Origin: Flavobacterium sp. Leaf82
Lineage (GTDB): Bacteria > Bacteroidota > Bacteroidia > Flavobacteriales > Flavobacteriaceae
Reading direction: 5' to 3'
Assembly: GCF_001422725.1 (NCBI RefSeq)
Contig: NZ_LMMA01000014.1
Coordinates: 1-64,000, forward strand
Length of the DNA stretch: 64,000 nucleotides
Both the position numbers and the translations under genes were made by a program. The notes beneath the pieces are model-generated. The model was given only the letters and a program-made list of their open reading frames with translations. It made no database searches and was not told the origin of the DNA. Each line of letters opens with the position of its first letter. Within the stretch, counting starts at the first letter, position 1. Shown here one piece after another: positions 1-9,345 of this stretch.

Positions 1-153
1 ACACTTTATTATTAAAAAATATAATTATACATTAGCTATTATAATATAAAGATTATCTCTGTAAACTGATTATTTGGAGGTATTTATGATTATGATTTTA
101 TTTACTTATTTACGCTATTAAATAAAAATAACCTGTAATTTAAAACTGGAAAA

Positions 154-1158
154 ATGAAAAAAACAGCAATTGTTGCGCTATTAGGAATCGTAATGTTTTC
201 GTGTAAAAATGAAAAAAAAGAAGAGCAAAAAATAGAAACGGATAAAGTAGAAAACACAAAAGAAGAAGCTGTTTCAAAAGATATAAACTGGAATGAAATG
301 CCCGATTTAAAAGATATTGGAAATTTTCCGTTTTTTACTGCGCCAACAGGACTTAAGGTAAGTAATGAAAAAAACGGTCTTTCTGAATTTTTTGATTATG
401 AAACAATGCAAAACTACACCGGCAGCAGTATTTATGCGACTGAGGGAAAACTGGGAATTTTGACATTTGAAGGTTCTGATGGTAAAGATTTCAATCAAAA
501 ATTATTCGACAAAAGTTTTTATGATTATCTGGATAAAATAGGAGCGAAGCAAATTTATAAAGGAGAGTTTCCGGAGGACGAAAAGCAAAGAGCGATATTA
601 GAAAAAAATTCCTGGAACGGAAAAAATCGTACTAGCGGACTTTTAAGAGAAAGTGAATCGCCATTTGCTTTATATGCTTTTAAGAACGGCGGGAAAAAAT
701 ATGTCGTAAATATTCAGTCTAACTCAGCGCAGGGAAATATTTTTATAATGGAGCTTAAAGATTTTGAGCAAACTATTAAAAAATATTCTGCAGAGCAAAT
801 GAAATCCGACATTGATAAAACTGGAAAAGCGGTTTTGCATATTAATTTTGATACAGACAAGGCTTCTTTACAACCGGACGGACAAGAAGTTGTCGAAGAG
901 ATTTTAGCGTTGTTGAATGCGGATCCAAAATTAAAACTTTCAATAGAAGGACATACTGATAATTCTGGTACCGAAGCCAGAAACCAAACGCTGTCTACTC
1001 AAAGAGCCAATACGGTAATGTATGCTCTGGCAGCAAAAGGAATTGACATACAAAGATTAAAAGCAAAAGGATTTGGTGCTTCAAAACCTTTAAAAACCAA
1101 TGATACCGAAGAAAACAAAGCAGAAAACCGAAGAGTAGAATTGGTTAAAATACAATAG
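154..1158 (+). CDS. OmpA-family lipoprotein
   Basis: Predicted lipoprotein that ties the outer membrane to peptidoglycan. The N-terminus is a short signal with a lipobox ending in FSC, placing the lipidated Cys near residue 17, followed by a charged Lys/Glu linker. The middle (about 45-215) is a domain I do not recognise. The C-terminal third (about 225-334) is a typical OmpA-like peptidoglycan-binding domain: INFDTDKASL, then IEGHTDNSG, then the NRRVEL motif at the end. The ATG gives the signal peptide directly. It stands alone and ends before a strong hairpin that separates it from the convergent neighbour. The domain assignment is firm; the specific role is unknown. Confidence 0.9.
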   Translation: MKKTAIVALLGIVMFSCKNEKKEEQKIETDKVENTKEEAVSKDINWNEMPDLKDIGNFPFFTAPTGLKVSNEKNGLSEFFDYETMQNYTGSSIYATEGKLGILTFEGSDGKDFNQKLFDKSFYDYLDKIGAKQIYKGEFPEDEKQRAILEKNSWNGKNRTSGLLRESESPFALYAFKNGGKKYVVNIQSNSAQGNIFIMELKDFEQTIKKYSAEQMKSDIDKTGKAVLHINFDTDKASLQPDGQEVVEEILALLNADPKLKLSIEGHTDNSGTEARNQTLSTQRANTVMYALAAKGIDIQRLKAKGFGASKPLKTNDTEENKAENRRVELVKIQ

Positions 1159-1225
1159 AATCCTGTGGCTATTGCAACAAAAAAATCTTGCTCAATACAA
1201 TTTACAGATAGAAAAAACCAGAGAT

Positions 1226-1263
1226 AAAAAAATGCTAAACAATTAAGTTTAGCATTTTTTTTA
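1226..1263. terminator. Bidirectional intrinsic terminator
   Basis: An A-run, the arm ATGCTAAAC, a 6-nt loop, the matching arm GTTTAGCAT and a T-run. It lies between the convergent OmpA lipoprotein and the minus-strand gene, so it can serve both. Confidence 0.85.
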
Positions 1264-1283
1264 TAACATAATAAAACTGTTTC

Positions 1284-2636
1284 CTACCAAATCAACGGTT
1301 CGTTACCACTCATAAAAAGGTAACGTTTTTCATCTACAACTGGTAAGTTTGTAATTAGGTAAGGGTCGACACGAATGTTTTTACCTTCAATTGGTTCTAC
1401 ATTTTCCCAGCGCAATACAATTATTTGTCCTGATACAGTACCTAAAACAATATGCTGCCTGTCTGATGCAACATCTATAGACATAATTGTGCCGCCTATG
1501 TGTGTGTAGTATGATTTTTCATCACTAACTTTTAGCCATAAATAACCATCATTTGACCCCAGATAAAATCCATGAGCTGACGGATACATACTAAATATCC
1601 ATCGTCTGTCGTCTACAACAAAAAGAGCATCGCTATCCATATTATAACCGGAAGCCTGCAAACCCTCAATTTTATCTAATAATACACCCAAAGTTCCGCT
1701 TCTTGAAAAATGGCAAGAGCCTAATGCAAGTAATGGCGGCTGAAATTTATAATTGAAACAAGCAATATTAGGATAAGAAGAACGCTGTTCTATATTGGCA
1801 GTTTCTTCCCATTTTTGATTTTGCTGCATCAATACAATGTGTGATGAATTTTGAGATCCTACAGTAATATATTTGTCATCTGGCGAAATAGCAGCATGTG
1901 GATAATGAAGAAATTGATATTTAGATTCGTATTCATCTTCATCATTTTCTTCCTCCTCGTAATCTTCTTCGTCATCCTCATCTTCGTCGTCTTCATCCGT
2001 AATAAGACCTCCGTGTATGAGTTCAAAACCGTTTTCGTTGATAACAAAAATACCGTTATAAGTAATCAATACGACTTCTTTACCGGTAGAAAAAACCTCG
2101 ATACTTTCATATTGAAGTTGTTCGATTGTAGCATCGTCCGGCAAACTAAATGTTGATATTATTGCACCGTTCCAGCCTTCGTGTACTTCAATTTTTGTGT
2201 CATAAACTTTTGCATAGTATTTTTTGTTTTCGCTAAAACCAAAACCAATTAAATCGTCTATTAAAGTTATTTCGTCATCCTTAATGGTGTAAACTCCTTG
2301 CCATTCATAATAATCTCCCAATTTTGCGAGTATTGTATTGTCATCCAGTATTGCTACTTTTCGGACTTTGTACCACATTGGTTTGTCTAAAATATCAGAA
2401 AGCGGATCATTATCGGGCGGAAAAAGCTCGCGAAATTCTTTGTGCTTTCCATTTTTATTATACTCGATAAGTTGCTCCAGAACATAATCGCCCATATCCT
2501 TTCTGGTTTCTTCAGGACATTCTGTTGTGGGATTTTCTTTTTGAATGTAGATAATATCCAGCCATTCATTAATATCCTTTTTGTATTCACTTCCTTCTTT
2601 TTTCCATCTCTCTGATGCTTCCAATAATTCTTTCAT
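1284..2636 (-). CDS. Uncharacterised protein with acidic linker and beta-propeller-like repeats
   Basis: I do not recognise this 450-residue protein. It has no signal peptide and is probably cytoplasmic. The N-terminal ~90 residues look helical and charged. The rest has repeated short strands of the kind seen in WD40/beta-propeller proteins (for example ISPDDKYITVGSQ and ASDRQHIVLGTVSGQIIVLRW). Near residues 231-262 an almost uninterrupted Asp/Glu stretch, low-complexity GAN codons, splits the propeller-like region. It is monocistronic and convergent to the OmpA lipoprotein. An intracellular scaffold or an immunity-type protein are both possible; neither is shown. Confidence 0.75.
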   Translation of the reverse strand: MKELLEASERWKKEGSEYKKDINEWLDIIYIQKENPTTECPEETRKDMGDYVLEQLIEYNKNGKHKEFRELFPPDNDPLSDILDKPMWYKVRKVAILDDNTILAKLGDYYEWQGVYTIKDDEITLIDDLIGFGFSENKKYYAKVYDTKIEVHEGWNGAIISTFSLPDDATIEQLQYESIEVFSTGKEVVLITYNGIFVINENGFELIHGGLITDEDDEDEDDEEDYEEEENDEDEYESKYQFLHYPHAAISPDDKYITVGSQNSSHIVLMQQNQKWEETANIEQRSSYPNIACFNYKFQPPLLALGSCHFSRSGTLGVLLDKIEGLQASGYNMDSDALFVVDDRRWIFSMYPSAHGFYLGSNDGYLWLKVSDEKSYYTHIGGTIMSIDVASDRQHIVLGTVSGQIIVLRWENVEPIEGKNIRVDPYLITNLPVVDEKRYLFMSGNEPLIW

Positions 2637-3104
2637 GAAAATTTGCTATAGTTTTAATGTTAAAAATGATTCCATTTGGTGCGCACAATTTATACATTAT
2701 TTATAATTAATAACAAGATATATCTGATTATTACTCAAAAATGTTAATAAGTAATATCTTAAAGAATTGAAGTTTTTGCCGTGATTTGTAAGTAATTGAT
2801 TTCGAATTAAATAATTAATGGACTTAATTTTTTGTTCTGCTGAATTATTAAAATTGAAAGTAATATTTGAAACTAAAATGTGGAAAAGTCTCCTATTAAA
2901 TCGTTTTAGCAAGAGAAATAGATTTCAATATCCAGCATTTTGAGCAATTTATGGCTGTAGATTTAAAAAAAATCTTACATAGCAAGAAAAGTGTGATTTG
3001 CGTTAACTCCTTTATTTATAATGATCTAAAATTTTAGTAAAACTTTAATTAACATTTTTTTTACAAAAAAAACGTTTAAAATTTTCGGGTTAATATTTTT
3101 AACA

Positions 3105-3112
3105 TACTTTTG
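3105..3112 (+). promoter_or_regulatory. Candidate -7 box for the SusC/SusD operon in an 866-bp gap
   Basis: TACTTTTG matches the Bacteroidota -7 consensus TAnnTTTG. No clear -33 TTG lies at the usual distance. It would give an untranslated leader of roughly 380 nt that includes the short ORF and hairpin at 3355-3410. The rest of 2637-3354 is AT-rich; the only ORF there (minus strand, 2697-2912) has no credible protein character. Confidence 0.45.
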
Positions 3113-3354
3113 TTCTATCAAATTGGTAGAATTTAAAATAAAGATTGAATACAAAACATTAAAAAGCATTAAATAATATTTTCATTTTTTGAGCAAGCAA
3201 AGAATTATTTGGCAATCTAAGCTTTATAATTTGCCACTCCTGAAAATACTTCAAACTATAAAATCCACAGAAATATTTAATAAGATGAATTCTAATTTTA
3301 GGATTTAAAATCTTGTAGAAAACATTTAAATAAAGTAATCTAAAATAAGTAAAA

Positions 3355-3381
3355 ATGAAAAAACGAATGTGTTGCAGATAA
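3355..3381 (+). CDS. Putative 8-residue leader peptide MKKRMCCR
   Basis: A very short ORF (ATG to TAA) reading Met-Lys-Lys-Arg-Met-Cys-Cys-Arg, 121 bp before the susC-like start. Its stop codon lies 5 nt before a perfect 9-bp hairpin. Adjacent Cys codons in a short leader just ahead of a hairpin are typical of translation-coupled attenuators, so I infer a possible cysteine/sulfur-responsive leader for the downstream transporter. Such a short ORF could be chance; nothing visible proves translation. Confidence 0.35.
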   Translation: MKKRMCCR

Positions 3382-3386
3382 AAAAA

Positions 3387-3410
3387 CCATTTCTGTTGCA
3401 GCAGAAATGG
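3387..3410 (+). promoter_or_regulatory. Leader hairpin upstream of susC-like gene
   Basis: CCATTTCTG and CAGAAATGG are perfect inverted 9-bp arms with a 6-nt loop. No T-run follows, so it is not a simple terminator. A smaller CCG-TTTT-CGG hairpin lies at 3462-3471. A ribosome stalled on the Cys codons at 3370-3375 would cover the left arm. This fits an attenuator or RNA switch, but the mechanism is inferred. Confidence 0.4.
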
Positions 3411-3502
3411 CGAAGCTTAAAGAAATTGTACATCTCTGTAAGGAGAGCGAGAGGAGTAAATCCGTTTTCGGCTCACCTTATTTATTAAACTAAAACAAAG
3501 TA

Positions 3503-6500
3503 ATGAAAAAAAAATTAAATAGATATGCATGGCTTTGCATTTTGTTAATTTCCATAGGAATTAAAGCTCAGGAAACCAAGCCGTTAATTCAGTCCAAACT
3601 CGAAGGAACCGTAATCGATGCCGTTACAAAGGAGCCTGTTATTGGTGCTTCGATAAACATTAAAGGTACTACGCACGGAGCTGTAACAGATTTTGATGGA
3701 AAGTTTTATTTCCAAACCGGACAAAAGTTTCCTTATACACTTATAGTTAGTTATCTGGGGTATAAAAAAACAGAAATTGTTGTGACTTCAAATCCGGTTA
3801 CTGTTAGTATTGAACAAGAGCAAAACGCACTTTCAGAAGTAGTGGTTACGGCACTTGGTATTACAAAAGAAAAAAAATCTTTAGGATATACTACTCAGGC
3901 ACTTAAAGGCAAGGAATTGTCAGACACAAAAGAGACGAATTTCTTAAATAGTCTTAGCGGTAAACTGGCAGGAGTTCGTATTACTAATTCTCAAGGAGAT
4001 ATGGGATCTTCGCGTATTATTATTCGTGGTGAAACCTCTATTTCAGGAAACAACCAGCCTTTATTTGTGGTCGACGGAGTTCCGGTAGATAACTCGCAGT
4101 TAGGAACTGTTGGTGGAGCTACGAGAGATTTTAGAAACGCAATCGCCGATTTAAATCCGCAGGATATTGAAACATTAACGGTATTAAAAGGTCCAAATGC
4201 TGCGGCACTTTACGGATCTCGTGCAGCGCATGGGGTTGTTCTTATTACTACAAAATCAGGAAAAACACAACAAGGACTTGGTGTAACTTTCAACACTGGT
4301 ATAACAATTTCTGAAGTTGCGAGTTTGCCTAAATTTCAAAATTCATTTGGTCAGGGATCAAACGGAAAGTTTAGTTATGTAGAAGGTAAAGGAGGCGGAG
4401 TTAATGATGGAGTTGATGAAAGCTGGGGTCCTAAAATGGATGGTCGTCTTATTCCGCAATTTAATTCAAATGGAGTAGCAGTGCCTTTTGTAGCACATCC
4501 TGATAATGTAAAAAACTTCTTTAATACGGGTCTTACATATGATAATAGTATTTCTATCGCAAAATCAGATGATAAATCAGATTTTCGTTTAGGAATAAAC
4601 AATCAAAAACAATTAGGAACTGTACCTAACAGTGAAATAAACAAAACAAATTTTACAGTTAACACCAACTACCAAATATCTAAAAATATAAAAGTAGGTG
4701 TAACCGGAAACTATATTGTTACAACTGCACCAACATTGCCGGGCGGACCAACAGGAAACCGTGCTGCGGGTGTAATGCTTCAGTTTCTTTGGTTTGGACG
4801 TCAGGTAGATACAGATCAGCTTAGAAACAATAGAGATGTAAACTGGAATAACAGTTATTATAGTAATCCGTATTGGAATGCTTATTACAATACAACCAGT
4901 CAACAACGTAACCGTTTTATAGGAGATATCCATTTAGAAGCAAAAATTACAGACGGGCTTCTTTTTAAATTGCGTACGGGAGTTGATTATTACAACGATC
5001 GCAGAAAATACACGATTAAATATGGTACAAACGGAACACCTTTTGGGTCATATGCAGAAGATGCTTATACTGTAGACGAAAGAAATACAGAGGGAATCTT
5101 GCAGTATACTAAAAAAGTAAACGATGATTTTAGCGTAGATGCGCTTGCAGGATTCAACATACGTAATCATAGCGATGCAAACAATTATCAAAAAGCACCA
5201 CGTTTAGCTGTGCCGGATTTGTATACATTAACGAATTCAAGAGATCCTTTGACTTCATCAAATGTATTCTCAGAGTTAAAAGTTTACAGTGCATATGCAT
5301 CAGCACAATTAGGCTATAAAAATTATGCCTTTTTGAATGTTACCGGACGTAACGACTGGTCATCGACATTGCCAAGCAGCAACCGCTCTTATTTTTATCC
5401 TTCTATTAGTGGAAGTTTAGTATTATCTGACGCTTTGAATTTAAAAAGCAGTACGCTTGATTTCTTAAAAATACGTGGTGGATGGTCTGAAGTTGGTAAC
5501 GATGCAGATCCGTATCAATTGGCTACGGTTTATGATTTTCAAACGGCATTTGATGGTAACCCAATTCAAACTTCTTCTAAAAAGAAACTGAATGAGAACC
5601 TGAAACCGGAAACGACCCGCTCGACTGAATTAGGTTTAGAGTCTTCTTTCTGGAAAAACAGATTACACCTTGATGTAGCGTATTATAACACGAATAGTTT
5701 TGACCAGATTCTGGAAATTAAAACAACTACAGCAAGTGGTTACAATTCGCAATTAATCAATGCCGGTAAGATTAACAACCATGGTTTAGAGATTCAGCTG
5801 GATGGAACTCCTGTTCAGACAGAAAGTTTTAAATGGAATGTGGGTGTAAATTATTCAAAGAATATAAGCAAAGTAGATATTCTTGACTATGAAAAACAGA
5901 TTCAAAACTATACCATTTCTACTTCAGGAGGTGTTGATGTATTGGCATCTGTAGGACAAGCTTACGGAGCACTTTATGGAACTGCTTATTTGCGTGATGC
6001 AAATGGAAAAATTGTAGTAGGAGCGAATGGTTTGCCACAAGCTGATCCTCAAAAAAGAGTTTTAGGACATTATACTCCAGACTTTTTAGGCGGTATTACA
6101 AACACATTGACGTACAAAAACCTTGAGCTTTCATTTCTTGTTGATGCTCGCGTAGGTGGAGAACTTTTTTCAGGAACGAATAGAACAGGTAATTATACTG
6201 GTGTTTTAGAGCAGACTCTTCCGGGTCGTGATGCAGCAAATGGCGGATTAAATTACTATGTAACAACTACAAGTACAGGAAGTACTAAGACGTTGCTTCC
6301 AACTGGAGTTGCTGCTCCAGGCGGTGCTGTGGTGTATGATGACGGAATGATCTTTGACGGTGTATATGCTGACGGAAGACCAAATACGTCTGTACTTAGT
6401 GCGCAGGAATATTACAAAGCACCCTTCAACATTAGCGAAGCGTATATCTACAGTTCAACTTTTGTAAAACTAAGAGAAGTAAAACTGGGTTATAATTTTA

Positions 6501-6697
6501 ATAAATCATTTGCTAAAAAGCTGGGCTTTCAGGGGGCAAGTATTACTGCGGTAGGTCGTAATTTGTTTTTTATCTACAAAGACGTACCAAATATTGATCC
6601 TGAATCAGCTTTCAATACCGGAAACGGACAAGGTTTGGAGAGTTTGTCATTGCCAACTACCAGAAGTTTTAGCCTTAATGTTAATCTTAAATTTTAA
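3503..6697 (+). CDS. SusC/RagA-family TonB-dependent outer-membrane transporter
   Basis: A 1064-residue outer-membrane beta-barrel that imports a bulky substrate with its SusD partner. In order: signal peptide (about 1-22), a carboxypeptidase-regulatory-like domain (about 30-110, with GTVIDAVTKEPVIGASI and TDFDGKF), the SusC signature LSEVVVTALG near 110, a plug domain (about 125-250, with RGETSISGNNQPLFVVDGVP), then the barrel ending in an aromatic-rich strand with terminal Phe. Length is normal. The susD-like gene starts 11 bp downstream, so they form an operon. No glycoside hydrolase, sulfatase or peptidase is adjacent, so the substrate cannot be read from context. Confidence 0.95.
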   Translation: MKKKLNRYAWLCILLISIGIKAQETKPLIQSKLEGTVIDAVTKEPVIGASINIKGTTHGAVTDFDGKFYFQTGQKFPYTLIVSYLGYKKTEIVVTSNPVTVSIEQEQNALSEVVVTALGITKEKKSLGYTTQALKGKELSDTKETNFLNSLSGKLAGVRITNSQGDMGSSRIIIRGETSISGNNQPLFVVDGVPVDNSQLGTVGGATRDFRNAIADLNPQDIETLTVLKGPNAAALYGSRAAHGVVLITTKSGKTQQGLGVTFNTGITISEVASLPKFQNSFGQGSNGKFSYVEGKGGGVNDGVDESWGPKMDGRLIPQFNSNGVAVPFVAHPDNVKNFFNTGLTYDNSISIAKSDDKSDFRLGINNQKQLGTVPNSEINKTNFTVNTNYQISKNIKVGVTGNYIVTTAPTLPGGPTGNRAAGVMLQFLWFGRQVDTDQLRNNRDVNWNNSYYSNPYWNAYYNTTSQQRNRFIGDIHLEAKITDGLLFKLRTGVDYYNDRRKYTIKYGTNGTPFGSYAEDAYTVDERNTEGILQYTKKVNDDFSVDALAGFNIRNHSDANNYQKAPRLAVPDLYTLTNSRDPLTSSNVFSELKVYSAYASAQLGYKNYAFLNVTGRNDWSSTLPSSNRSYFYPSISGSLVLSDALNLKSSTLDFLKIRGGWSEVGNDADPYQLATVYDFQTAFDGNPIQTSSKKKLNENLKPETTRSTELGLESSFWKNRLHLDVAYYNTNSFDQILEIKTTTASGYNSQLINAGKINNHGLEIQLDGTPVQTESFKWNVGVNYSKNISKVDILDYEKQIQNYTISTSGGVDVLASVGQAYGALYGTAYLRDANGKIVVGANGLPQADPQKRVLGHYTPDFLGGITNTLTYKNLELSFLVDARVGGELFSGTNRTGNYTGVLEQTLPGRDAANGGLNYYVTTTSTGSTKTLLPTGVAAPGGAVVYDDGMIFDGVYADGRPNTSVLSAQEYYKAPFNISEAYIYSSTFVKLREVKLGYNFNKSFAKKLGFQGASITAVGRNLFFIYKDVPNIDPESAFNTGNGQGLESLSLPTTRSFSLNVNLKF

Positions 6698-6708
6698 AAA
6701 CACGAATC

Positions 6709-8133
6709 ATGCTAAAAAAAATAGCTTATATAACGCTGTTTGCTGTATCACTGGTCTCTTGCAGCGACAGTCTGGATAATATTAATAAAAATCCAAATGC
6801 AACCGAAACACCACTTGCGCCTTATCTTTTAACCGGATCATTAAAACAGGGAGCAGATATATATTGGGGATCAGATAATAATTTTAACTCGTCTTTGCTG
6901 TTTGTTCAGCATTGGGCTAAAATTCAATATACAGAACCGGACAGATACGATGTGTCTAACACTTCTTTCGCCACTTTATGGAATACGGGATATGCAACCC
7001 TGATTACAGATTTGAACACGATTATTAATTTCCCGGAGCAACAGGCAAATTCAAATTATAAAGGAATTGCCCTTGCACTTCGTTCATGGACATTTTTATT
7101 ATTGACAGATGCTTACGGAAGCATTCCCTATAAAGAAGCAGGTCTAAAAGTAACTCCGGCATATAATACACAAAAAGAAGTATACACAGGATTACTGGAA
7201 GATTTAAAACAAGCTCAGTCTTTATTAAGTCCGGCAAACGGAACTGTAACCGGAGACTTAGCCTATAAAGGAGATGTTTTGAAATGGAAAAAACTGGTAA
7301 ATTCCCTTCGTTTGCGTATAGCGTTGAGAATTTCAGACAAAGAACCAGCTTTAGCAAAACAAGCGGCGATTGATGCGACAAGCGATGCTGGAGGATTAAT
7401 AAGCAGTAATAGTGAAATATTTCAGTTTATTTATATCAGTTCTCCGCAGCAAAATCCAGCTTCGGCGTGGTTTGAAACCAGAGATGATTTTCGTATTTCG
7501 AAGACTTTGGTTGATAAGTTAAACGAATTATCAGATCCGCGTTTACCGGTTTATGCTCAATTACCATCAGATGCAACTGTAGGTAAATATGTTGGTGGTG
7601 GCAACGGATTGTCAAATAGTGCTGCAAACAGCCAGGGTTTTGCCAAAACATCAAAACCGGGAAGTTATTTCCTGACGTCAACATCGCCGGCTGTACTTGT
7701 TTCTTATTCAGAAACTTTGTTTAATCTTTCTGAAGCTGTAGCGCGTGGTTATATTGCAGGAGATGCAGAACAACTTTATAAAAGTGCCATTACGGCATCG
7801 TTAAATCAATTTGGGATTACCAATGCTACAACGGTTTCTAATTATCTGAACCAGCCAACGGTAAAATATGATGCAACAAATTATGCAAAATCAATAGGTA
7901 CGCAAAAATGGATCGCATTCTTCGGGCAAGGTCTTGATGCATTTGTGGAGTGGAGAAGACTGGATTATCCTGTATTAACAGCAGGTCCTGATACGGTTTT
8001 AAACGGACAAATACCTTCGCGTTTCTTTTATCCGGGTACAGAACAATCCTTAAACGGAAATAGTTACCAGGCAGCAGTATCTGCTCAGGGAAAAGATTTA
8101 CTGACTACAAAATTGTGGTTTGATGTAAAATAA
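6709..8133 (+). CDS. SusD/RagB-family surface lipoprotein (SusD_2 type)
   Basis: A 474-residue surface lipoprotein that caps the SusC barrel and captures the substrate. The signal ends in a lipobox with Cys near residue 18 (VSCSDS). The following INKNPNATETP and the alpha-helical repeats fit the family, and the C-terminal part has the SusD_2-like WIAFFGQGLDAFVEWRR and FYPG motifs. It directly follows the susC-like gene and is followed by a strong terminator, which closes a two-gene operon. Ligand unknown. Confidence 0.93.
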   Translation: MLKKIAYITLFAVSLVSCSDSLDNINKNPNATETPLAPYLLTGSLKQGADIYWGSDNNFNSSLLFVQHWAKIQYTEPDRYDVSNTSFATLWNTGYATLITDLNTIINFPEQQANSNYKGIALALRSWTFLLLTDAYGSIPYKEAGLKVTPAYNTQKEVYTGLLEDLKQAQSLLSPANGTVTGDLAYKGDVLKWKKLVNSLRLRIALRISDKEPALAKQAAIDATSDAGGLISSNSEIFQFIYISSPQQNPASAWFETRDDFRISKTLVDKLNELSDPRLPVYAQLPSDATVGKYVGGGNGLSNSAANSQGFAKTSKPGSYFLTSTSPAVLVSYSETLFNLSEAVARGYIAGDAEQLYKSAITASLNQFGITNATTVSNYLNQPTVKYDATNYAKSIGTQKWIAFFGQGLDAFVEWRRLDYPVLTAGPDTVLNGQIPSRFFYPGTEQSLNGNSYQAAVSAQGKDLLTTKLWFDVK

Positions 8134-8203
8134 GCAACAAATAAACTTAATTACTGAATTGTAACACAATTTCAAGATGTAATTAAGTATCTATAGAATT
8201 TAA

Positions 8204-8238
8204 AAACCTCCAAAGTCATATGACTTTGGAGGTTTTTT
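8204..8238. terminator. Bidirectional terminator after the SusC/SusD pair
   Basis: Near-perfect inverted repeat around CCTCCAAAGTCA / TGACTTTGGAGG, preceded by A and followed by six T. It lies between the convergent susD-like gene and the hydrolase gene. Confidence 0.9.
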
Positions 8239-8320
8239 GTTTTTGAATACAACTTACTTTTTGCAACACTTTCAAAGTATTATAATATAATGTAAACTGC
8301 ATTTTTATATTAGATATTTC

Positions 8321-9139
8321 TTAAGATTTTATAAATTCTAAAATATCTTTATTAATAGTTTCTGCTTCCGTAGTTGGCATACCGTGTGGAAATCCCGGAT
8401 ATGAAATTAGTTTTCCGTTTTTTAATAATTTAGCCGCTTTAGGAGCTTGATTATAAGGCACAATCTGATCATCTTCTCCGTGTAATACAAGAACCGGAAT
8501 GTCCAGACTCTTAAGATCTTCGGTAAAATCTGATTCAGAGAAAGCTTTTATTCCTTCATAATGTGCTAAAACAGAACCCATCATTCCCTGACGCCACCAG
8601 TTATGTTTAATTCCTTCCTGAACTGTTTTTCCTTCACGGTTCCATCCGTAGAATGGTATTGGAAAATCATAAAAATATTGTGCTCTGTTAAATCCTGTAC
8701 CTTCTCTTATTTCATCAAAAACAGACAATGGCACACCATCAGGATTTGCTTCGTTTTTTATCATTATTGGCGTTACCGCACTAATTATTATCGCTTTTGC
8801 AACACGTTCTTTACCATATTTTGCTGCGTAGCGTATTACTTCTCCGCCACCGGTTGAGTGACCAATATGAATCGCATTTTTTAAATCAAGTGCCGCAGTT
8901 AATTCCGCTACATCTGCTGCATAAGTTTCCATGTTGTTGCCTTCTGAGCTTTGTCCGGAACGACCATGTCCGCGTCTGTCATGAGCAATAACTCTGTATC
9001 CTTGTTTTAGGAAAAACATCATCTGTGCGTCCCAATCATCACTGGATAATGGCCAGCCGTGGTGAAAAACAATTGGTTGTCCTGTTCCCCAATCTTTGTA
9101 ATAAATCTCTGTTCCGTCTTTTACTGTAATTGTGCTCAT
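8321..9139 (-). CDS. Alpha/beta hydrolase, cofactor-free haloperoxidase/arylesterase family
   Basis: A 272-residue cytosolic serine hydrolase with no signal peptide. It shows FHHGWP (oxyanion region, about 25-30), the nucleophile elbow GHSTGG with Ser near 95, an acid in LHGEDDQIVP (about 225) and the catalytic His in GFPHGMP (about 253). This is the pattern of non-heme chloroperoxidase-type esterases; the true activity is usually esterase or perhydrolase. The gene stands alone. Its promoter region carries the 20-bp motif shared with the glyoxalase and GNAT operons near 52.6 and 54.3 kb, which suggests a detoxification role. Confidence 0.9.
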   Translation of the reverse strand: MSTITVKDGTEIYYKDWGTGQPIVFHHGWPLSSDDWDAQMMFFLKQGYRVIAHDRRGHGRSGQSSEGNNMETYAADVAELTAALDLKNAIHIGHSTGGGEVIRYAAKYGKERVAKAIIISAVTPIMIKNEANPDGVPLSVFDEIREGTGFNRAQYFYDFPIPFYGWNREGKTVQEGIKHNWWRQGMMGSVLAHYEGIKAFSESDFTEDLKSLDIPVLVLHGEDDQIVPYNQAPKAAKLLKNGKLISYPGFPHGMPTTEAETINKDILEFIKS

Positions 9140-9233
9140 CTTTCTTTTAGTTTTAGGTTATTAATCGTTATAAATATATCTGTGTTTAATGTTGTCTTTA
9201 AATCTTGATTTTTTATTGATTTAAATTCTTTTA

Positions 9234-9279
9234 CAAATTTACAGGGGTAGAAAAGACTTATCGATTAATCTAGATTAAG
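9234..9279 (-). promoter_or_regulatory. Promoter and shared operator A (hydrolase gene)
   Basis: On the minus strand TAAATTTG (9234-9241) is a match to the TAnnTTTG -7 box. The motif ATCGATTAATCTAGATTAAG occupies 9260-9279; its core TTAATCTAGATTAA (9265-9278) is a perfect 14-bp palindrome, also readable as GATTAA repeated 10 bp apart. The motif centre is near -40 relative to the expected start. The same arrangement with the same spacing recurs at 52611-52656 and 54252-54297. Confidence 0.75.
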
Positions 9280-9345
9280 TAATGAAATTAGTCGTAATTT
9301 TAATTGGCTCAGGTTTATTTATTCTTTATACAGAAACCAAAATCA

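Noticed and set aside
2697..2912. 71-codon minus-strand ORF in the gap before susC
   Set aside because: AT-rich composition, Asn/Leu-biased translation, no start context or recognisable motif.
3387..3480. Leader structure considered as a known riboswitch (SAM or cobalamin)
   Set aside because: No conserved core of either class could be matched by eye; kept only as a possible attenuator.
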